DNA of 64,000 bases from Bacillus sp. OV166 (GTDB lineage: Bacteria; Bacillota; Bacilli; Bacillales; Cytobacillaceae): assembly GCF_900177675.1 (NCBI RefSeq), contig NZ_FXWM01000001.1, positions 3,109,001 to 3,173,000 on the forward strand, read 5' to 3'. How positions within the stretch are numbered: position 1 is the first letter of the stretch; each line of letters begins with the position of its first letter. The translations under genes were made by a program, and so were the position numbers. The notes under the pieces are model-generated. The model made no database searches and was not told where the DNA came from. It saw only the letters and a list, made by a program, of their open reading frames with translations. This document shows, piece after piece, positions 59,287 through 64,000 of this stretch.

Positions 59287-60201
59287 ATGCTTAAACGAAA
59301 ATATAGAACAATTATTGCTTTTTTAGTTGTTGCTTTAATTGCTAATATATTGTCTGGTACCTTAATACATGCGCAGAATTCTTCTTCAAAAAATCCTTCA
59401 CCACAATGGAACTTTGTAGAGAAAGAAATAGGAAAAACAGGGGAATTAAGGACAGGCGGAATATTTTATATCAGTCTGCCACGTAATGATTTGAAAGTAA
59501 GTGTGAAGGGTGTACCAATTCGCACCGGATTAGCATTAGGGGGATGGGTGGCTTTTAAACAAGTAGCAAACCAAGCGATGGTTATGGGTGATTTAGTTCT
59601 AACTGAAAAGGAAATTCAACCTGTAATGAGTGAACTTTTTAATCAAGGAATTAAGGTAACTGCAATTCATAATCATTTAATCGGTGAAACCCCCCGAATA
59701 ATGTATGTGCACATTGAGGGACATGGTAATGCGGTTCATTTAGCGAAAGCAATTCGTTCAGGATTAAATTTAGACAAAAAGCAGTGGAGCCAAAAAAATG
59801 TCTCGCATTCCTTTTCCATCGATAAACAAAAGCTTGATAGTATCTTTAGACATAAAGGAACTGTTTCTGATGGTGTTTATCATATAAGTATTCCTCGGTC
59901 TGAAAAAATCATGGAAAATGGTATGGAAATTCCTCCAGCCATGGGAGTAGCAACGGCAATAAATTTTCAGCCAACGGAAAATAGGAAAGCTGCTATAACC
60001 GGTGATTTTGTGCTTACTGCTGAAGAAGTAAATCCTGTTGCAATTACATTACGAAAACATGGTATCGAAGTAACTGCTATACATAACCATATGTTGACCG
60101 AGAATCCCCGTTTGTTTTTTATGCATTTTTGGGGAATTGACGATCCTTTAACATTAGCGAGAGCTTTACGTGAAGCCTTAGACAAAACTCATAGCATGTA
60201 A
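59287..60201 (+). CDS. Secreted DUF1259 protein
   Basis: The 304-residue protein has an N-terminal signal peptide (RTIIAFLVVALIANILSGTLIHA). It has two copies of the DUF1259 domain, each with the pattern G(D/V)xVLT.KE/EEV and VTAIHNH (VTAIHNHLIGETPRIMYVHI and VTAIHNHMLTENPRLFFMHF). The conserved histidines suggest metal or ligand binding. The molecular function of this family is not known. AAAGGAGAG lies before ATG 59287. Confidence 0.87.
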   Translation: MLKRKYRTIIAFLVVALIANILSGTLIHAQNSSSKNPSPQWNFVEKEIGKTGELRTGGIFYISLPRNDLKVSVKGVPIRTGLALGGWVAFKQVANQAMVMGDLVLTEKEIQPVMSELFNQGIKVTAIHNHLIGETPRIMYVHIEGHGNAVHLAKAIRSGLNLDKKQWSQKNVSHSFSIDKQKLDSIFRHKGTVSDGVYHISIPRSEKIMENGMEIPPAMGVATAINFQPTENRKAAITGDFVLTAEEVNPVAITLRKHGIEVTAIHNHMLTENPRLFFMHFWGIDDPLTLARALREALDKTHSM

Positions 60202-60262
60202 ATTTACTTTAAGATAGATTTAATGTTCAATTCATTAATGAGAGACACATTTTATTTTTGTG

Positions 60263-60285
60263 CTTGTTAAAGGGTGCATAGTGCC
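60263..60285 (+). repeat. Array element fragment in tandem with the next copy
   Basis: CTTGTTAAAGGGTGCATAGT, then GCC. It holds no gene before copy 55. Confidence 0.55.
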
Positions 60286-60297
60286 AATAAATGCTGA

Positions 60298-60398
60298 GTT
60301 TGTGAAGAAATGTACTTAAACTATCGGGTGCAATAGTTGAAGATCCAGCTGCCTTTTTTGGCGGCTTTTCTATTGAAGTAACGGGGCAGTTTTGTTTA
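60298..60398 (+). repeat. Array element, full, long lead-in (copy 55)
   Basis: GTTTGTGAAGAAATGTACTT, CTATCGGGTGCAATAGTTG, CAGCTGCCTTTTTTGGCGGC, and GTAACGGGGCAGTTTTG. Confidence 0.85.
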
Positions 60399-60470
60399 AA
60401 AGTATTGTAAAAAAAAGTTAAATTTATAATATAATATTAGTAATTCGTTGGTTAGTTTGGAGGTGTTATG

Positions 60471-60626
60471 ATGATTTGGATTTATATATTTACACCTATC
60501 ATTATATTGGCTGGAATAGCCATTTATTTTGACAAAAAATCTGGGGCGACTTCACCAGATGAAAGAACAGCTGATAAGTTAGAGGAATATCCACCAGAAA
60601 ATCCTTTCGGACCCAATAATTTTTGA
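60471..60626 (+). CDS. Small single-span membrane protein (51 aa)
   Basis: TTTGGAGGTG precedes two adjacent ATG codons (60468 and 60471). The product has one membrane segment (IYIFTPIIILAGIAIYF) and an acidic, proline-rich tail (DERTADKLEEYPPENPFGPN). TATAATATAATATTAG near 60427 contains a plausible -10 box. The function is unknown. The gene is too short for usual ORF cut-offs but is well supported by its binding site. Confidence 0.7.
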   Translation: MIWIYIFTPIIILAGIAIYFDKKSGATSPDERTADKLEEYPPENPFGPNNF

Positions 60627-60663
60627 CCTTAAAATGATTCAAATACAACTTTTCAAAGACAAT

Positions 60664-60737
60664 GTGAAGGATTGTACTTAAAGTAACTGTGCTTTAGTTC
60701 AAGGTGAATCACAGTGGGGATCCTTTTTTCTTATTCC
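60664..60737 (+). repeat. Array element, long lead-in, no module C (copy 56)
   Basis: TGTGAAGGATTGTACTTAAA, GTAACTGTGCTTTAGTTC, then ATCACAGTGGGGATCC plus T-run. Confidence 0.7.
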
Positions 60738-60741
60738 ATAA

Positions 60742-60778
60742 AAAAATGCTTAGCATATTGCCAAGCATTTTTTATTTA
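60742..60778. terminator. Bidirectional terminator
   Basis: AAAAATGCTTAGCATATTGC, then CAAGCATTTTTT. It ends the leftward YhcN-like gene. Confidence 0.8.
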
Positions 60779-60780
60779 TC

Positions 60781-61278
60781 TTATTTGGCTTTAGGGAATA
60801 CTCTACGGATTGTTTCAGTAAACTCATTAAAGAAACCTGAGATTGGTCTACCATTACGAATATCAGAGGCATATGTATTCATGCGATCATAAAAGTCAGG
60901 GTTTTCCGATACATAAACGTTATCAATATCTCGATCCGTGGATTTCACTCTTTGTGAAATCTTATGTTCAATACTATAAGTATCCTTATTTCGGGATGTA
61001 GGTGTGAGCTTTACGGCTACATATGCATTATTTTCTGTAACAATGACATTTGCCGTGTCCACTTCTTTCAGGTCGGCTATTTTTTTAGCTGCATCATCAG
61101 CAACTCTCATTCTAGATCTATTATCGTAATCATTATTGTCCCTGACGTTGGTGATGTTGTTCCTTGTCACATTTTGGTCACGATTTACAAGATCATTTTT
61201 ATTTACGTTATTTCTGGCACATCCTGTTAAATCAAGGCTAAATATAAGGACTGCAATTAAAATTAGGCTCTTTTTCAT
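60781..61278 (-). CDS. YhcN/YlaJ family sporulation lipoprotein
   Basis: The 165-residue protein has a lipoprotein signal (KKSLILIAVLIFSLDLTGCA; lipobox LTGC), an Asn/Asp/Arg-rich spacer and the YhcN/YlaJ domain (VADDAAKKIADLKEVDTANV, IVTENNAYVAVKL, IDNVYVSENPDFYDRM). Members are found in the inner membrane of Bacillus spores and affect germination or outgrowth. On the minus strand GGAGGG precedes ATG 61278. Confidence 0.9.
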   Translation of the reverse strand: MKKSLILIAVLIFSLDLTGCARNNVNKNDLVNRDQNVTRNNITNVRDNNDYDNRSRMRVADDAAKKIADLKEVDTANVIVTENNAYVAVKLTPTSRNKDTYSIEHKISQRVKSTDRDIDNVYVSENPDFYDRMNTYASDIRNGRPISGFFNEFTETIRRVFPKAK

Positions 61279-61408
61279 GGTGTATTCCCTCCGTGAATTA
61301 AGTTAAACAAGAATAAGTTCTCCATTTCCTTAAAAGATTATTCCTATTTACTTATTACTCGGTTAAGGTGAGTTCATTTTTTAAGAGAACTGAAGAGGTG
61401 AAGAAGGG
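61279..61408. other. Promoter side of the YhcN-like gene
   Basis: No gene. A forespore-specific promoter would be expected here, but no confident SigG consensus was picked out by eye. Confidence 0.35.
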
Positions 61409-61505
61409 ATTGTGAAAGAATGTACTTAAACTATCGGGTGCATTACTTCAACAATGGGGTAATGCCATTTTCTTATTCAAGTAACGTAAGCAGTTTACTT
61501 GAAGA
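61409..61505 (+). repeat. Array element, full, long lead-in (copy 57)
   Basis: ATTGTGAAAGAATGTACTTA, CTATCGGGTGCATTACTTC, GGGGTAATGCC, and CTTATTCAAGTAACGTAAGC then AGTTTACTTGAAGAG. Confidence 0.85.
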
Positions 61506-61509
61506 GAAA

Positions 61510-61554
61510 AATGACTCCTTTATGTCGCATTTGACACATATTGCGTAATAAAAC
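61510..61554. repeat. Secondary conserved motif, copy 3 of 3
   Basis: CCTTTATGTCGCATTTGACA, then CATATTGCGTAATAAAA. Confidence 0.7.
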
Positions 61555-61558
61555 AAAA

Positions 61559-61580
61559 AGTGCTGCTAAAGATAGCAACA
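61559..61580 (-). terminator. Terminator of the leftward membrane protein gene
   Basis: GTGCTGCTAAAGATAGCAAC with AC: arms GTGTTGCTA/TAGCAGCAC on the minus strand, A-run at the left. Confidence 0.7.
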
Positions 61581-61602
61581 CATTAAGAAAAATTTTATTG
61601 AA

Positions 61603-61899
61603 CTATAAAAAGTAGCTTTTGTAATAAAAGAATGTGATTATAATCGCAAATAAAGTATAAGCAATGGAGGCATAGATTGGTATTTTTCCAAATTTAATAT
61701 GCCTTTTACACTCAATCTCCATGTAGGTTTGGCTGTTAAATAAATCGGTCATTGGATTATTCGGTGCTGTAACTAAGATTCCAAGCATACCTACTGGAAA
61801 AGTTAAGTCAATAATATTAGCATGAAAAAGATGTGCTGCACCAAAATTGAGAGCCATTAATAACGAAAAAGTAGCTAAAAATGCAAGTATTCTGTTCAT
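61603..61899 (-). CDS. Small integral membrane protein (98 aa)
   Basis: ATG 61899 follows AGTGGAGAAA on the minus strand. Three hydrophobic segments are predicted (ILAFLATFSLLMALNFGAAH, IIDLTFPVGMLGILV and IYASIAYTLFAIIITFFYY), with a polar stretch PNNPMTDLFNSQTYMEIECK between. I know this type only as a conserved hypothetical protein of Bacillaceae. Confidence 0.7.
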   Translation of the reverse strand: MNRILAFLATFSLLMALNFGAAHLFHANIIDLTFPVGMLGILVTAPNNPMTDLFNSQTYMEIECKRHIKFGKIPIYASIAYTLFAIIITFFYYKSYFL

Positions 61900-62030
61900 G
61901 TTTTTTCTCCACTAATTGATATGAATACATTTAGTTTAAAAGAGGGAGAAACAATAGACAAGTGTATATTAATTCCAATCAATCTTTTTAATGAACACTA
62001 CGAACCAATGATGCAATACATGAGAAGGTG
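61900..62030. other. Interval without a gene
   Basis: AT-rich spacer upstream of the leftward membrane protein; nothing else supported. Confidence 0.35.
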
Positions 62031-62117
62031 CTTGTTGAACTAACTGGGTGCAAGAGTTGAAGATAAAGGCTGTCATTGAGGCAGCCTTTTCTAATTGTAC
62101 TAACGGGGCAGGTTAGT
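62031..62117 (+). repeat. Array element, full (copy 58)
   Basis: CTTGTTGAACTAACTGGGTG, AAGGCTGTCATTGAGGCAGC, and CTAACGGGGCAGGTTAGTG. The 3' outer arm is lost. Confidence 0.85.
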
Positions 62118-62231
62118 GATTATCTTATTTTCTCCTAAAGATAAATTTTAAAACTTTTTTGAAAGACTTGAAAATATCGATTTTTTCTCTTCTAACTGGC
62201 TGATAGAATAAAAGGGAAGGGGGAGAGACAA

Positions 62232-62621
62232 TTGCTGCAGGAACATGTTTTTTTTGAAGACACAGAGAATGAAATAACCATCAGCAGTACCCGGATCGTG
62301 GTAGAGAACAAAGTATTCTCATCCGGGCACCTGGTATCCTATGAAATGACGGTGGAAGAGGTGGGAAGGCCTACGAATTCCCTTTTGTTTAGTATCGGAT
62401 TCGTCATCCTGGGAGCTGCCCTAAACAATAAGAGTCTGGCGATAGCGGGCGGTATTGTGCTGTTGCTGACCATGATTCTTTGGGCTTTCAGCTACTTACG
62501 CCGGGATAAAGGCCTGCTGCTCTCATTTTCTTCAGGGGAGGAATTTATCCTGAACGAACGGAACTACAACCTTCCGGGTATCCAGCGGGCGTTGAATGAA
62601 CTCTTGATTTTCAGGGGATGA
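62232..62621 (+). CDS. DUF6232-like membrane protein
   Basis: TTG 62232 follows GGGGGAGAG. The 129-residue protein has a beta-rich N-terminal part (EITISSTRIVVENKVFSSGH). Two adjacent membrane segments follow (LLFSIGFVILGAALNN and LAIAGGIVLLLTMILWAFSYL), then a C-terminal PH-like part (LLLSFSSGEEFILNERN). This is the layout of DUF6232 proteins. The gene is clearly richer in GC than the neighbouring cassettes, suggesting transfer. The function is unknown. Confidence 0.7.
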   Translation: MLQEHVFFEDTENEITISSTRIVVENKVFSSGHLVSYEMTVEEVGRPTNSLLFSIGFVILGAALNNKSLAIAGGIVLLLTMILWAFSYLRRDKGLLLSFSSGEEFILNERNYNLPGIQRALNELLIFRG

Positions 62622-62681
62622 AAATAGAAGAAAAGGATACCTGGTTGTTGCCCAAGCCGACTTGAAAAACTAGTAACCATA

Positions 62682-62730
62682 CAAAGGTACCTTTTCTTAT
62701 TAAGCTAAAGGGGCAGTTTAATTGAACTAG
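62682..62730 (+). repeat. Array element, part of B and module C (copy 59)
   Basis: AAAGGTACCTTTTCTTATTA, then AGCTAAAGGGGCAGTTTAAT and TGAAC. Confidence 0.7.
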
Positions 62731-62767
62731 AATTGTTAAAATAAAGATAAAAGAGGGTTTAATGTAA

Positions 62768-63748
62768 ATGAAAAAGATAATAGTTGTTTGGGTAGTTCTT
62801 TTTGGGGTAGTACTTTCTGGATGTGGAAAAACGACAGGTGAATCAACCAAAACTTCCCCACAAAGTTCGAAGCAAAAAACAAAAACAACAGAAACGACAT
62901 CACAAAGTTCGAAGCAAAACACAAAACCGGCAGTGAAAACATCGCCATCTAGAAGTTCAACATCTTCAGAAGTACCACATGCGAGTGATAATATCAGTGG
63001 AGTTTGGCTGGCAACAGGAAAACAGGATGGGGTAAGTAGCACTTGGTACTTTAACAATGGGCAATTAACAGTCAATTCCGTGTACCATTTTTCTTATGTA
63101 ATCGCTAAAAATAAAGATTCTCATGGGTATACTGTTGTAACGATAACAAATAAAGAAGCCAAAAAACATGCTCTATTATTGAAAAGAAATGGTAGTAATT
63201 TTGACGGTAGAACTGTTGAAGGTAAGGCTTATGAAAAATATTTAATTGATGGAACGGTTCCAAATGGACAAATTATCGAATTTATTTATCAACAGAAACA
63301 GGAAAAAGTTGATTCCCAAAATGCTTCTCTCAAAGAGATGGAGAATTTAAAGAAGACGCTTAGGACATGTATATTTGATAAGTATATGCCTAGTCCTGAT
63401 TATGTTTATGCAAAAGGTATTAACTGGTCTGAGAATTTTTATGATAATTTAACCGCCAATGAGATATGGAATGTTATAGAGGAATTTAAGAAAAAAAATA
63501 ACGGTGAAGAACGAACTCTGTTTGAACAAGCCCAAAACCTTTCTCAGAATGCACCCATAAAAGATAATTGGAAAGAGCTATTTTTAGAGGACTGGAATAA
63601 CAGTTATTATAAGGAAGATAAAATAGAAAAATTAATTGATAGAGGTGATTTTGTAGAGGTTTATACGGATTCTTTACCTTATACGGGCGAAAAAGATAAT
63701 TATCCTTTTGTAACATTAGATAAAAGAACTGGTTATTGGCATGGATAG
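62768..63748 (+). CDS. Two-domain lipoprotein of unknown function
   Basis: The 326-residue protein has a lipoprotein signal (IIVVWVVLFGVVLSGCGK), a Ser/Thr/Lys-rich spacer (residues 22-72, with the repeated SQSSKQ segment) and a beta-rich domain (ISGVWLATGKQDGVSSTWYF). After a short helix a second, acidic alpha/beta domain follows (LKEMENLKKTLRTCIFDKYM to KRTGYWHG). It is probably anchored outside the membrane. No family is recognised with confidence. The spacer resembles that of the nuclease lipoprotein at 19329. Confidence 0.7.
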   Translation: MKKIIVVWVVLFGVVLSGCGKTTGESTKTSPQSSKQKTKTTETTSQSSKQNTKPAVKTSPSRSSTSSEVPHASDNISGVWLATGKQDGVSSTWYFNNGQLTVNSVYHFSYVIAKNKDSHGYTVVTITNKEAKKHALLLKRNGSNFDGRTVEGKAYEKYLIDGTVPNGQIIEFIYQQKQEKVDSQNASLKEMENLKKTLRTCIFDKYMPSPDYVYAKGINWSENFYDNLTANEIWNVIEEFKKKNNGEERTLFEQAQNLSQNAPIKDNWKELFLEDWNNSYYKEDKIEKLIDRGDFVEVYTDSLPYTGEKDNYPFVTLDKRTGYWHG

Positions 63749-63848
63749 AATTTATAAGGAGGCTCGCCGACATCTATTTTTAAAAGAAAGTATAAAATTT
63801 TTCACCCACCACAGTTTGATAAAATAAGTTATGTTTTTGTTGGAATCC

Positions 63849-63941
63849 TTCTTCAACTAAAGGGTGCAAGAGTTTAAGATCCAGCTGCCAGACTTGGTGG
63901 CTTTTTCTTATTGCATTAACGTAAGCAGTTTAGTTGAATAA
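63849..63941 (+). repeat. Array element, full (copy 60)
   Basis: CTTCTTCAACTAAAGGGTGC, CAGCTGCCAGACTTGGTGGC plus T-run, and ATTAACGTAAGCAGTTTAG then TTGAATAA. The array continues to the window edge. Confidence 0.88.
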
Positions 63942-64000
63942 AACTTCCTTAATCTTTTTATATATTGTAGCTGTGATTATTGAAAATAAAGTATTAAATG

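Noticed and set aside
55135-60250. Chromate/MATE block as a transposon
   Set aside because: No transposase, integrase or terminal repeats are visible; it is simply bounded by array elements and may be a large cassette or old chromosomal insertion.
1-64000. Array of direct repeats as a CRISPR locus
   Set aside because: Repeats are about 100 bp, separated by whole genes rather than 30-40 bp spacers, and no cas genes are present.

Overview
The window reads as chromosomal DNA of a low-GC, spore-forming Bacillaceae bacterium. The evidence is the strong AGGAGG-type ribosome binding sites, TTG/GTG starts, a leucine T-box leader, a YhcN/YlaJ-type sporulation lipoprotein, DUF3231 and DUF1657 proteins, and CBO0543-type membrane proteins.

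The dominant structure is an array. About sixty complete or partial copies of one structured element of roughly 90-110 bp, all in the same orientation, separate genes that are mostly single and mostly unrelated. A full copy has three parts. Module A is a hairpin around CTAACGGGTGC with arms like TCTTCAACT/AGTTGAAGA. Module B is a GC-rich stem whose sequence varies but still pairs, followed by a T-run, so it looks like an intrinsic terminator. Module C is a hairpin around CTAACGGGGCAGGTTAG. The two ends of the element are inverted repeats (AACTAAC/GTTAGTT), so the whole can fold as one long imperfect stem like an integron attC site. About seventeen copies carry an extra lead-in, TTGTGAAGRAATGTACTTAA ('long lead-in' below). 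Many copies touch or overlap the stop codon of the gene before them. The layout is that of a chromosomal gene-cassette array, but no integrase or other recombinase is encoded here.

Region by region: 1-5.4 kb holds small cassettes and a membrane-protein pair. 5.5-9.1 kb holds an IS110-family element (IS#1), a GC-rich foreign segment with a secreted beta-propeller gene, and a truncated second copy of IS#1. 9.2-16.8 kb holds a tandem-repeat protein, an alpha/beta hydrolase, a metallo-beta-lactamase-fold protein, a TPR protein and a thioesterase. 16.8-18.6 kb is a second IS110-family element (IS#2). 19.3-24.1 kb is a secreted nuclease gene split by a 3.7-kb chromosomal fragment. 24.2-29.2 kb includes leuA with its T-box leader and several decayed lipoproteins. 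29.5-35.4 kb has an FAD oxidoreductase pair, two DinB proteins and a beta-propeller-like protein. 35.8-45.3 kb has a flavin monooxygenase, fabF, an SDR with a MerR-type promoter, a YfiT-like DinB protein, and D-serine dehydratase with a divergent regulator. 45.4-55.1 kb is densely packed with small cassettes (DUF2199, DinB, NUDIX, DUF3231, aldo/keto reductase, unknowns). 55.3-60.2 kb is a larger block: chrA, split chrB, a CsoR-type repressor, a MATE exporter and DUF1259. 60.4-64 kb is again small cassettes.

Both IS110 elements sit at exactly the same position of the array element (after the CT of CTAACGGG). Both carry in their long non-coding segment a copy of the target sequence (CTAACGGG or ACTAACGG), as expected if their guide (bridge/seek) RNAs are directed to the array element. 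This parallels the known IS1111-attC elements that target integron attC sites. The cassettes encode stress, detoxification, small-molecule-modifying and unknown functions. Several are decayed by frameshifts or internal deletions.
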